From positions 1-64,000 of the forward strand of contig JAKJHU010001528.1 of assembly GCA_022316685.1 (NCBI GenBank): 64,000 nt of DNA. Direction: 5' to 3'. Origin of the DNA: Progne subis subis. Taxonomy: Eukaryota; Chordata; Aves; Passeriformes; Hirundinidae. The notes under the pieces were generated by a model, which was not told the origin of the DNA, ran no database searches, and was given only the letters and a program-made list of their open reading frames with translations. Each line of letters starts with the position of its first letter. Position 1 is the first letter of the stretch. The translations under genes were made by a program, and so were the position numbers. This document shows positions 47,450-59,848 of this stretch, piece after piece.

Positions 47450-47519
47450 CCGTTGGATCTTGTGTGGCTGCTTTGCACTGCCCCTCCACTCCACTTTTCT
47501 CCTGGCTCTTGGCTCCTCT

Positions 47520-47955
47520 TGATGCCTTAAGCTTCAGCTTTCACGCTTTTCAGATTCTGTGCTGCCTAGGGATGTGGTTTTGAGCCTCATATTAAGTCAG
47601 CTCTCTTCACAGAGCAAGCAGACAAAACAAATGCTTTTCCTGCTGCACACCAAGGACAACTTTCAGCCCCAAAAGCACAAACAGCGGTGGCTGGAGGGAG
47701 GAACAAGAAGGATGGGACCTCACAGCCTGGAGCAGGAATTGGACAATTCAACTCCAATCTGCAAATGGACCAAAACTTATAAAAATGTGAGATCTTGTAA
47801 TGGGTCAGCAATTTTGTGTCCATTTTGGGTCCACCTTGGGTGTAGCCCTGGCCCTGTCCTGCCCAAGGTGTATCCTGGAGGCCTTTCAATAAATATCTCC
47901 TTTATTCTCCGGCTCTGTCCAGTCTCTGTTCCAGGTCAGCCTGTCCAAGGCATCG
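47520..47955 (+). mobile_element. Solo LTR, TGATGCC family, copy 5
   Basis: A plus-strand member of the family seen at 3.5, 7.0, 10.2 and 14.6 kb. It starts TGATGCCTTAAGCTTCAGC and ends GTCCAAGGCATCG. The AATAAA signal is intact at 47888-47893 (CAATAAATATCTCC). About two internal 11-mer units remain at 47809-47831. No clear target duplication is visible, so the edges may have mutated or the copy may have been rearranged. Confidence 0.75.
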
Positions 47956-50900
47956 GGCTCACCCCTCAGCTGCCCTGGGCTGTGGGAGCTGTCGGGATGG
48001 GATTGCTCCTGGCAATTTCCAGCCTCAGTTTTAGATTGAGAGCACGTTTTCCTGGGAGGAAGGCTCAGCTCAGCACGTTCACACCTGTTTAACGCTGCTT
48101 GTCCCTGAGCAGCGCCGATCCAGAGGCGCAGCGGGCGCACCCGTGTGACTGAGCCAACACCAAATGTATCAGAAAATGGGAATTTCTGAGCTGCCTGCTG
48201 TGCTCTGTGCACCCCTGGCACATGACAGAGTCCCTGGTGTCACTCCATACCCTGCTGCAGCCACAGGCTGCCGTGGGAAGCAGGGGAGGAAGGCAGCCGG
48301 CACACACCAAGGTATAAAGTGATGCAGGCTGATCCAATAGTTCAACACCAGGAAAAAGCCTCTGAGGTCTTATCTTGTATTGATTCAGCTCTTCACACAA
48401 CTGTTAAAGCAAAAATCTCTCATCCTCTCTGGACAAAAAATGAAATAAATGAAAATCAAGCAATCTTGCAGCATAGAGATGTTTTGTTCCAGACAGTATT
48501 TACTTCTCTACAGGATTAAGCAGGCGTCTATTCTCAAGGAGCACAGAGGATAACCTGGATTAAGTTTGTTGCTTCTCCCAGTGAGAAATAACTTGTTTGC
48601 CAAATATTTTTGAAGTAACTGTGACATCCAGAAAGTCTACTTGAATCCGGGAAGCGGGGAAAAGTGATAGTAAAGGAAAAAAAAGCTTAGGAAGCAAACA
48701 TGCCATCAAGAAAAATAATGTACTGAATAGCTGCATGGCAAATCCTTATTGGTATATATCCTTCTGACTTCCCCTGGAAAAATACACCAGGGGCCCATAG
48801 CTGGGGAGAAGGGAAAACAACATCCAGGAGAGCAATGAGAGATTCTGAAGGAAGCATATACAATAAAAAAAAAAGAGCTATAAACACTTAACAGGATAGT
48901 AACAATTGTTTCCTTGAAACTTAGCACGTCATTTGGTAACAAAAAGATTTTGAGTCAAGTGAAATCCATGGGTGTCATTGCTCTAATTCAGAGTATCCAT
49001 TCCTTTGCAATCCTTACATCCATCCAAGGGTGTTCTCCTGTGGGTTTGGATGTTTTACACCGACCCCACAGCAGCTCCTCAGCGGGAGCAGGAGGGTTTT
49101 ACCCCAGATGTGAGGGGAGGGACAAAGCCACAGCTGTGCTCTGACCTCGGGCTGACCATGCAGAGAATGAACAAACCTTTCCACAGCCCTGGACGGGCAA
49201 GATACCAACAGAACAGGCTTCGCTCCTGCCAGCAAACCCACTGGCACGACAGCATGGAAGGAAGGAGCCCAACCCTCCAGAAGTGCTGTGAAGTGCTGGG
49301 AGCACCCAGGGCTCTGCAGGGCACAGCCAGGGCTTGGTGACAGTCACAACTGCCTGCTCAGCCCATGTCCTGCATGCTCTGGAGACCCGCTGCATAAAGG
49401 CAAGCTGCAGATGATCAGAAGAGGTATTGCTGTAAGAGAGAGATTCAAAACCCTGTCTCAACAGAAGGCTGCTATTTCATAAGAATATTCTGGCAAGGCA
49501 CAGGTAGAGAGATCTTTGAGGTGCTCGCAGGATGGAATGGTCACAGGTGTGTCACATGGTCGAGGAGGGCAGCTCACGTTCACAAGCACCTGCAAATTTC
49601 TGCCAACAATCCCATTGCTGTGAATCACAGGAGGAAGAAATATCTAAAGACTGAGAAACATTATCTTGTTATTCTTGTTTGAAGCTAAGATGAAAATGAC
49701 AACTATTAAACCTACACATTTGTTCTTCTCTTGTTGTAAGGGTCTGCAAGGGGACAACTTTCTTGAAACCGTGACAGCACTTAGGAAATGGAAAGTACTT
49801 GCTGATAACAGCAAGTGACCCCCTCCCTCAGTGACAGATGGACAAATCTGTGTTAGCAGAGGGGTTTTGTTCTTCCTGTGCAAAGCCGAACCAGACCCAG
49901 CCGCAGACGTGGCAGCAACAGCGTGAGCAGCACTCCCACATCACTGCTGAGCATCCTTGAGAAACTATTAATTAGTTACAAAGTTTAAATAGGCACCTTC
50001 CACTGGTCTCTTTATGAGACTCTGTTATTCATCTCAATTAAGTGGAACCCCACAGAATGGCTGTGGGGAGTTCAGAATAACACCAACTTTTTTTTCAGAA
50101 GCCTCTTTTCTTATTTTACTGCTTTCACTTCTTTTGTTAATTGCCTAATTCCACCTTTTCCTGACTGCACTCCCCTTGGGAGGTAAAGACCGCTTAGCTA
50201 TTTATTCACGCAAGCAAAGGGGCTTTGAAAAAAACCAGAAAAACTGTGTCCACATCTTCAGACGTCTGACAAATGAGACCAATTCATTAGTAATTAAAAA
50301 GTATAGCATTTTAAATGCTCATCTCATTGGCACGCTGGCAGGTGGAGGGAGGAAAACAGAAGAGCTTTGGAGAATGGGCTTGTCAGATGGGGGCAGGTTT
50401 GCTCACATGAGAAAGGTGAAATTCTCACAGGTTCCTCTTTCCTTCCTCTGTAGTGACTGATTGGACCTCCCAAATCTCCCAGGGGACTTGCATTCCGTGG
50501 CTGCTGGTAGGCAGCAGGATTTCCAGGCTGCATCTGTTATCATTTCTGAAAAGTCAGAGTGGCTGGGAGTTTATTTTCTAAACATCACCCTTGAGCTTCC
50601 GAAGAAAGATACAGGTGCAGGGGATGTAGCTGGGATCAGGTGTTGAGGAGGAAGCTATAACTCACCTGCTCACGGTAATCACATTCTAATTCTGGTTGTA
50701 AGGAACAATCTCAGAACTACACCTGGACAAGAATAAAATCTGTGACAAGATACTCGGCCCTGTTGTCTTCCAGCAAAATCTTCTGCTCTTACACAGGAAA
50801 TAATGGCGACACTTTGAAAGCCTCAGCTTCTGGAGTTGTTTTAGGGTTTTTTTTTTGTTGTTACGTAATCCCTTCTTTCACAGATAGAAAGTTTTAACTC

Positions 50901-51854
50901 CACAAGTAACAGGCTTAAAATTTTGAAACAAAATTCTGTAGAAGAAGTGAACACACTGATATTATTATTATTTGCCATTATTTGCCATTATTTGCCATTA
51001 TTTGCCATTTTTTTTGCCATTATTTGCCATTGTTAATTGTGCATTTCACTGGATTTAGATTTCAAAATAGCTGGCTTCACTTTTCATCCTTCCTTCATAT
51101 TCAGTATTTTCCTATCTCAATGTGGACTGCAATGTTCAGTTTTGATTTTCTGTGCCAGATTTGTATTTCTACTAATATTATGCTTTCAAGTTTGATTTCT
51201 AATGTATCATTTTTGAATATGCTGACTACAACAAAAATTAAAGTATGCTGCTTCTTACAAGGAATAAAGAGATTTTTAGGTCTTAAGTGGAGGCAGAGGG
51301 GCTGTAGTTAATGGAATTCCTTTGGATAACACTGTTTAAAAGGTAACCGGAATAAGGGTTCTGCTCTAGAGCAATTTCCAGCTCTCTGAGTACACCAGCC
51401 AGTTGTCCTTGCTCATCACCACCATCCTTAGACACCCATCTGAAGATTTCCAGTGACCAGCTCCCACTTTAGGAACATCTTGCGAAGACTCAGGCTCCTG
51501 GTTTAGCGAGATTTGTTTTTCCTCCAGAGCATCTCCCCGCTGTTTTAATGCAATAAAAACCATCTCCAAAACCTGAGACACATAGATAATGCAGAGGGAA
51601 TGGAAAGCTGTGCATTTTCACCCCTGTCAGATGCAATGCTCAGGGCTGGACACACGCCCAGGCGACCGAGGCCAGCCCAGGACCGTCCCTGGCCTTTCAC
51701 CTCTCCCTCACAGGATCTGCTCTGAGCACCTCTGGGACCTGGGGGACCACAAAGGCTTTGGGTTCCTTCACTCAGAGACTGTTCCCTCACTCCAGAAACA
51801 CAGCTGGGAACAGCAGTGTGGGAAGTACTAAAGGTGAGGAGGCTTTCAGAAAGC
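47956..51854. other. Non-coding interval, no gene recognised
   Basis: No protein-like frame; the longest (about 120 codons near 49099-49461, minus) lies in GC-richer sequence without motifs. The only clear repeat is a decamer array at about 50960-51030. Confidence 0.6.
50960..51030. repeat. ATTATTTGCC decanucleotide array
   Basis: ATTATTTGCC is repeated head to tail about four times from 50967, then an interrupted ATTTTTTTTGCC and one further unit. The decamer is preceded by ATT triplets, a possible source of the first slip. Confidence 0.9.
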
Positions 51855-52500
51855 TGTGAGGGCAGGACTCAGAAACAGAAAGAGCAGAAGAATTTAGAAC
51901 TGGCTGCAACTGCAAAGCCTGAAAGTAGGGAAAGTTACAATAGTACAGCAAGCAAGGACATGAAACAATAGTCTGAGTTTTAGATTTGGCCAGGATAGAC
52001 CTTGAGGCTGCAGAGGAATGTGCTCAGCAGGATGGTAGAAGGTTTTAAGGTTAAAAATGAATATTGTTTCTATTGTTAATAGAAAGCAAACAAGTAAGTG
52101 CTGTTTGAAGCAGGTGTGTGTGTGCTTTCAGTGACTGGCTGGAACAATTGTCTGTGAGCTTTAGCAATGTGCTATTGGCTGGAAAACTTTTAAAATGCCC
52201 TGTAACAAAGAGATCCTTGGCTGCTGCTGGCAGATGTGAGCTGCCTGTTATTTTCTAAAACCTGTTATGAGGCTGATGTCACAATAAAGGCTCAGGGAAC
52301 ATCTCCCAGTGGTCCTGCCCCGTTTGTGCAAAAAACCTCCAACCTTGCTCCAAACTGGAGCCAAGCTTGGACCTGGCCACATCCAGGCTCCTCCCCATGG
52401 ATTTTGGAAGACCGGAGGGTTCTTTCTGCACCTGGGCACTCAGCTGGAGCCTTTGTAATAAACTTTGTCAGAAGCTCCCCCTCCCACCCACGCCACAAAT
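51855..52500 (+). mobile_element. Probable LTR, 3' boundary unresolved
   Basis: Begins TGTGAGGGCAGGACTCAG. Further right are GTGCTATTGGCTGG (inverted CCAAT), ACTTTTAAAATGCCC (TATA-like), GTCACAATAAAGGCTC (AATAAA at about 52284) and a second AATAAA at about 52458 (TTTGTAATAAACTTTG). This CCAAT-TATA-polyadenylation order is LTR-like. Two polyadenylation signals are odd, and no target duplication could be confirmed, so this may be a composite or two adjoining elements. Confidence 0.45.
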
Positions 52501-55500
52501 AGAACACCCTTCGATTATGGTGTTAAGTTCATTATTAACCATGCAAATCTAAACTCAAAGAAATCCCCGTTTTTTAAATTATTAATTAGCAAATGACAGC
52601 ATAAGTGGTTTTGTATTGAGTATAAACCTCTGAAATCAATGAAGCTGTTTTACATGAAAGAAATGTATTATTTTAAACACCTTAATAATGTCAGGAGACT
52701 TGCAGCAACATTAATCTCAGGCAGAGAACATACTCAAACATACAGCTCTCATTGGGTACAAGACTCATTAATAGTTTGTAATAAATACGATGTGCTGAGA
52801 CAAGCACTCGAGCTCACCAATTTTTGGTCTTTTCTGAATTCTTCTCAGCTATAATTAACCCAGAAGCAAATTTGGGCGCTGTTAGGGCAGAGGTCTGTGA
52901 ACTCTGTGCTTCGACCTGGAGCGCAATTATTGTCTGGGCAAAGAGGATACTGTAACTGCAGGTTTGAAAACCTCAGTTATTAGGGCTTGATCCTGAAATT
53001 GGCTTAATATTTTAAGGAGATGAGCAGAATGGGGTCAGCTGATGCTGCTAATTGTGTGTGACATCATCACAAGTACTGGAGGATTGCCTTCATTGTGTGA
53101 AGGCAAAACGACCACCCAGCGCTGATCATTCTGCAATGAGCTGCTGTTCTGCTGGGCTTGGAGACCTGAACATTTAGGAGGTATGGAACACTCAATAGGA
53201 ACCCCGTTCCTCAGAAAAAATCAGTTTTTAAACTTATTTTTTAACTAAAAAAAAGCACAGAGTCCTTAAAAGGGGCTGTTCTGTGCTGGGGCTGGATTTG
53301 ATTCTCTGGGTCAGGGGTGATCTCTGTGTCCAGACATGCTGAGATGAATTTGTATTGAGAAATCACTTCCTCCAGGGAGGCCTGGAACATCTTAAAAGCA
53401 GATCAGCATCCAAGCCATTTCCTGAAGAACACCTCAAGCTGTGCATGGAGCCACTCTGTTGACATATTTTCCCTTCTTTGCCTCTGCCCCAAAACCTGAA
53501 GCACAACAATAGCGTGGGGAGTGTCCTACACAGGTGCAAAACAGAGAAAACAGAGACGTGGCCATGAAATAGCCATCAGGCTCACATCAGCTGTGCAACC
53601 CTGAGGAAAATAAAACACCGCCAAAAGTCTCTGCAAGACAAGCTGTGGAGCCTTGCAGCAGAATCAGGAGCTAAAATCAGACTCCAAATGCAGTTTCAGA
53701 GAACCAAGGTATACCCCAAAATGACTTAAAATGCATGAAGCCATAAACAAAACCCAGTTCACAATAGCACAGGTTTTTACTCTTCCTATTATGGACTCCA
53801 TCAAAGGAAATTAAAAGCTTCCAAACTCTTTTTCCAGATTCCAATGGAATATTTAATTGTTTAGGAGGAAGCAGTTTTGCATTGCAATAATAGCTTGTAT
53901 AAAAGAATTCAAGTCAGAAACGGCAACAGGATCTTCCTGGGGAAAAGTCTGTACCTTCGGAGTATACTTCCCTTCAGCACAACAAAAGCCCAGATGTGGG
54001 ACCTTCAAGTACAGTGCATCATTGTCTCAGGGCAAATGACAAATTTATTCATAGTTTCTCTGGGCTTTTTGTTAACAGGATAAAAAACCCCTTTTTCGTT
54101 TTGACCTCAAATTTCTTGTGTTTGCTGCATATTATTCTGGCTCTTGTTTTGAATATTTATATTATTCTGAGTAATTGCATGCTGGCAGTTTTCATAATCA
54201 CTAATTGCACTAGATGACTCTTGTGATCACAAATAAAACATTCGGGAGGGAATAAATGAATGGAACCATCCTCAGAATCAATAACCGCTGAAGTCTTCCT
54301 ACATAGAGATAATTTTTTTTTTTCTTTGTGCACAGAATAAGTTATCTAATGTTTTCATCTTCATTGTTGATAGAGGAGAAAACTTTTTTGTTCATTCTTG
54401 AATTCAGCATTGTGTCAGATTTCTCTCTGTCTCTCGTGTACGACACTTTGAACCGGCAGAGAAAACAATCCATTAGTGTTGCATCCAGCCCGGCCTCTGG
54501 ATAATAGAAACTTATAAAATAAATTAAAGGAATTGAAATGAAAACAGTACACATAAAAATAAAAAATAAAAGGACAGCAGCACCGCATTTCTTTGTTGGT
54601 GTTGGTTTTGAAATGATTCATAATTCAATTAGTATAGATCACAAGTTTGTTGATTTGCTAAAGAGAGCTCTCCAGGGCATAAAAATATTTATATAATGAT
54701 TGGAGCAGCAAATAAAATTCACAAACGAAAATAATTTATATTATAACTGAGAGTTTATTATCCTTTAAAATATAAATCAAAAATACCAAGAGAAAAACCC
54801 CTTAAAGAAACGTTTCCAGTATAAACAGAACCTCCAGCCCCGACCAGCCCTGACCAAAACGCCTGGATTACGATTGTTATTCTCCAGTATTTTTGCTGTG
54901 CATGCACCAGAGCCCCTGCCCTGCTTTACAGTCCTGCCTGCTGCTGCCCCAGCTCAGCTCCCTGGCACAGCTGGACCTCCATGGCCACAGGAATTGGCTT
55001 TTCAGTGCCCCAGGGTCTGACAGAGGGGTCCAGGACTGCCACAGGTGTCACCGCCTGGCCGTGCAGGGAGGGCAGGGGCTGCAGCAGGCTCAGCGTGCGG
55101 GCACGGCAATGGCACTGCCTGTTCATCTCCAGTGTTTCACACCACAAACCGAGGGGCAACTGGAAATACTGGACTATTTCATCACATATTTCATGTTCTT
55201 CCTGGTATAAGTGACCCCAGCCCGATGAACTCGGAGATTTCTGGAGTGGCCCGTGGTAATTAATGGTAACTAATGACAGCAAGGAGTAAAGGGGTGTGTG
55301 TGTATGTGTAAATATATATATATATATTCCCCCCCGCCCCGTCTCCTCAGCACCTCTGCATTCTCCCATTCCCAGGCTCTCCTGGAATGCATCTCCTGGC
55401 CCACAAATAACCACTGGCACCTTCCAGGATGGCTTTCCAGGATGGCTCGGGGTGCTGGTTGGAAAGCGTGATCACCTGCAGGCAATCAGGACACTTCCTG

Positions 55501-58400
55501 CAAACGCACGCTCCTGATCCAAATCAAAATGCAAATGTAAACTCACCCATCTGCCATCCCGAGCCATAAACAGCCACACAACTCGCTGTCTGCAGCAGCA
55601 ATGATCTGCAATTAGCAAATGAGAGCAAACTGCAGAATCGTTTTCTCCCAGGTATTTATGCGCGGGTTTCACCGCCACACAACATCCCCTCGTCTCAAAC
55701 AAAGATCTGAATGCTCCACCGTGGTGTATTTAGTGACACGTGGACGAGATGCATTTGAAATGATATAAATTAAATGGCAATCTCCTCCCCGGTAGTTCTG
55801 ATCTGAATCTGGGAGAAGCTGAAGCTCCTACCAAGTGCAGAAATGAGAGATCTGCTTCATGATGTGTTCAGCAGCTGCAGCTTCCATGTGGATAACAAAA
55901 CACCCACTGCAAATAAATAAGTGTACAGTTTCCACGGAGTTCCAAGTGTACAGAGCTCTTCTGGAAATCTGTGACTGCAGTTAATGTTCCTGAGGCGTGT
56001 TTAGCCCGGCCACCCAAAGGAGCTGTGTCTTCTGCAGAGGTCTGGGAATCACACCAGCTATCCAGTGCATAATGAACATAAAAATTAAGGAAAAAAAAAA
56101 AAAAAAAAAAAATCCACAGAGTTAGGTTGAGACGGACTGGAATTTATAAGAAAATGATTAGAAATGATTAAACAATGAAGCTTAGTTTTAAATGGTGTGA
56201 AATTACTTCAGGACCAGCAGAACTTCATTACTTTCTCTGTTTGTGCATAATGGATTTTTTGGAGTATAATTTCTCTCTTGAAAAGCTCCATAATATTAAA
56301 ATGTTTTTGATTAACTAGTCAAGAAGCAAAGCAAACAACAGACATTTTTATACACTGGTATCCAAATAACTCAGGAGAATAACTGGGAGCACAATGAGAA
56401 CTAAACGGAGCCAGAAATGCCTTGTAAATATTACAGTAGATGCTTCTGCCAAAATATTGTCAACTAGTACAGATTGCACAGTGCCATAATTACAGTAGAT
56501 GACATAAAATTATTATAAATTAACAGTTTAGAGTACAAAGTCATGCATTATGTATTTTTATTAAGTAGCTGCACAAGTGTATGAAATGAAGAACCGTAAA
56601 ATGGTGTAAAAAGTGATTGATCTAAACTTTGTCTACAACACAGATGACAAGTTTTTGTTTTGTTTTTTTTTTTCACAAGGTTTACACTCAACACATGTTC
56701 TTAGGATTGCTGGAATTGGGGAGAAATCTGTTAAATTCCACTTCTGTAGCTACATACATAAATTTTTGTGACCACAAGCCACAGCCCTAACTCCCACTTC
56801 AGTGCTGTGGCAGTAAGGATGATTTTCTGTAGGGATTATTTTGCTGTACCTGGACTGTGTCTGTGTATCCATGTGAGAAGCACATTTGTGTCGAGCTGAA
56901 ACCGACCTCAGTCATAGCAACCCAATTTTAAACTCAGTTCTCCTAAATTTGTTGTCACTTCTGTGAACCAGGCAGGGCCAGAAAGGTGCTTTGGAGATGC
57001 ATGAAGTGCTCTGAGTTTCCAGAATCAAATCTCAGTCCAGCAGAGGCACTCCTAGGAATTAACTGGGCTGTATTTCTCTTTGTCTCAGCTGACAGAGTCT
57101 TGCAAGAAAGGTTTTACATCAAGACAGACATTGCTTTCCTTTAGAGCATCTCTGTATTTTGGCAACGTTTGTGAACATATTTTGGATCAAGCCAAGACAC
57201 AGAAAAAGCCAGTTGTTTATTTTACAGCTTAACTTGGCCTTAATCTATTTTATACTTGCAAACATTCATAATTTCTGGTCAACCTCACCTCTAAAAATAA
57301 CTTTGCTTTAATTCTGTCACAGTGAATTCAGACTCTGATTCATCTATTAGAGATATCATTAATATAACTTTGATTTATTAGCTATAAATACATCTGTTGG
57401 ATATCAGTCAGTGAATTTATCCAACAGAAGTTATCTTGCAGAGGAAATGTGCCTTTCCCCAAGGAGCACAGTCACAGCAGTCGTTACATTCAGGAAACAA
57501 ATCTGTCTGTGGATTGCCACTTCCTTCCCGCATCAATCTGGTTTATTCGGGATTAGAAATGGTCTCTTGTGCCATGCTGCACACTCAGGGAAAGAACCTG
57601 CCCTGCACAGAGCCCACAGAATTACAGATCTGTTGAAGGAGACTCCTGGAAGAACCTGCAGTGGGAGATCTCCCATGCTCACAGGGAGCCACCAGAGTCT
57701 CATCAAAGACAAAAACCCCAACGCAAAAAATGCAAATTATTCAGGGATTCTGGAAGTGTTGAAATCGCCTATTGCTGTTTTTTGTCACCCAGGGCCAAGA
57801 AGTTTCTGCTTCACCTCGGCCAAACACCAAATTATTGTTGCAAGGAACGGATAAATGAACAATAGTAGCAGGTGATGAGCAGCAAAACCAGAATTAACAG
57901 AGCAGCTGTACCCAGGCTCCTGTCACAGGACATCATTCCAGTTTGCTGAACATTTTGCCATAATCCTATTCCATTTATCAGCAGCAGTAGTCACTACATG
58001 GAAAAAATACAGATTTCCTACCTACCAGAAATGAAGGTTGCTTGCTCATTTTCATGGAACATGACACTGCAGCGAGGAATTAGTGGCACAAAAACACTTT
58101 GGAGAAGTGAAAATCCTACTACACAAAACACAGCTCCTATTACACAAACACATTCATGCAAATAAGTCCCTGAAGATCCGCGTCCACCTACAATCATAAT
58201 TTATAGAACATGAGTACAGAAAAAAACCTCAGAAAACCTTTTGCTCCTTCAACTCAAACTCTGTTTTTCAAGCTGCTTGCACAACTCCAGATCATCATAA
58301 CTGAACAGGAACTTAAAAATCATATGTCTAAAAAAAACCAGCTAAAACTCTATAATTTACACCTCTATTTTACCAAATAGTAAAAATATAAAATAATAAA
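52501..58400. other. Long non-coding interval, no gene recognised
   Basis: No frame resembles a known protein. A short GT/AT tract lies at about 55293-55328 and an A run at about 56091-56112. AT-rich single-copy sequence at 56140-56620 has the texture of a conserved non-coding element, but this is unproven. Confidence 0.55.
55293..55328. repeat. GT and AT dinucleotide tract
   Basis: GTGTGTGTGTATGTGT passes into ATATATATATATAT, then into a C-rich stretch. Simple sequence only. Confidence 0.88.
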
Positions 58401-58407
58401 ATGGTAA

Positions 58408-58535
58408 TATAGATAGATAGATATAGATATAGATATAGATATAGATATAGATATAGATATAGATATAGATATAGATATAGATATAGATATATAGATGATA
58501 TAGATATAAATATAGATATAAATATAAATATGAAA
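58408..58535. repeat. TATAGA hexanucleotide microsatellite
   Basis: Three AGAT tetramers lead into about eleven or more perfect TATAGA hexamers (58420-58490), followed by decayed ATATAGAT and ATAAAT variants to about 58535. The tetramer-to-hexamer transition suggests successive slippage events. Minus-strand frames spelling ISISIS or LYLYLY are artefacts. Confidence 0.94.
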
Positions 58536-58599
58536 TATTTTTTTAGCAAAATCGAAAGGCACATACAAAACTTGTCACCTGTTTTTGTGTTATTCCTTC

Positions 58600-59121
58600 C
58601 CCAAAGTCCCCGTGATGGAATGCCAGTTGTTCCTCCTAAGGGAGGGTGTTTGTAAACTAGTTAAACACCCCCTGAAATCCCCAGTTTTGGGAAGATCAGA
58701 TACATGGTTTTCCTTGCCATCAAAGTATAGGAATAGGGTGAAAAGCTAGCCTGCTATTTTTTCTAAATGTTGCTAATAAGCAATCTATAAGTTCCCATAT
58801 GAAGCTATTTTGAGGATGAGAAGTTTCTTTAATGCAACAATCTGTTCTGAGAGTGAAAGATAAGTGCACCTGTAATTAGAGGGGATTTGTCCCATGAGAA
58901 ACAGTAAAGAAAATATGTGAACAATCCAAGATTAGACAGATTTGATGGACAAATAAAACACCTTTTACTAACCAATAGAATAATTAATGAGAAATCTATT
59001 AAGTTAATAGAGTTTGCCCTCAAAGTTTGTAAAAACTGCATAAAAGACAGCATGTGGCTATAATAAAGCGAGCCTTCTGAACTTTTACTGTGTGCCTTTG
59101 TGTGACCTAGCTGCCCCAACA
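58600..59121 (+). mobile_element. Probable solo LTR, 5' boundary unresolved
   Basis: The right half has clear LTR organisation on the plus strand: ACTAACCAATAGAATAATTA (CCAAT), AACTGCATAAAAGACAGC (TATA region, about 59036), GGCTATAATAAAGCGAGCC (AATAAA, about 59060), CTTTTACTGTGTGCC, and a terminus CTGCCCCAACA at 59121. TATA and AATAAA lie only about 25 bp apart, consistent with a very short R region. The 5' end is not certain; candidate TG starts exist between 58588 and 58628 but none gives a convincing target duplication. Confidence 0.6.
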
Positions 59122-59809
59122 GCGACAGGAAAGTTTCTGCAGTCAGGTTTCAGGCAACAAATCCAACCTCCAGGAACTTCAACCTCTCTCCCTGGTCAGT
59201 GAACTCCCCTGAACCAGGCAGGAGAATTTGCAGCTGGGAAATGCCAGGGAAAGGGGAAGCCAACACTGAAACAAAGCTTGGCCTCTGTGGCAGCTCGAAT
59301 ATTGGCAGGGAAGCCCAGCCAGGGATCTCTGCGCTGACTGTCACGAACAGAACATGATACAGGAGGAGATGAAACAGAAGGAACAACAAGAAACTCCCCA
59401 GTTTGCATTAAAACTGAGTACCGTTTTCTTTTCGTGATATTTTCTTAGTGTTTGATTTCTTTTCTAATGACAGTGTAACGCACACTGACACCTTTTCATT
59501 TCCACATCATCAGAAGTTCTCTAAAGGCTCACGCTGAAATCTCACTGCAATAATCACAGAGGAATCAAATTAGCATCCTAATGAATTCTCCATGGACTTG
59601 TGCCCTTCTGTGCTTTCCCCATTCTCATCTCCTGTCATAATGGCACCTTAACTGGGTCCCCACAGATTCCTACCAAAATTATTATGAACCAGTTCACGTG
59701 ATATCTGCACTGCATTAATCTGAGAGAAAGAGAGAAAGAGGCACTGGGAAAGAACATTCTGAAAAGGAACTACTAGATACAGTTAGAATATCTGCTTTGC
59801 TGTTCTGGG

Positions 59810-59848
<39 letters not shown>

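Noticed and set aside
47559..48092. 177-codon plus-strand frame
   Set aside because: Its first 110 codons lie within TGATGCC LTR copy 5; other copies give similar peptides in the same position simply because they share the DNA.
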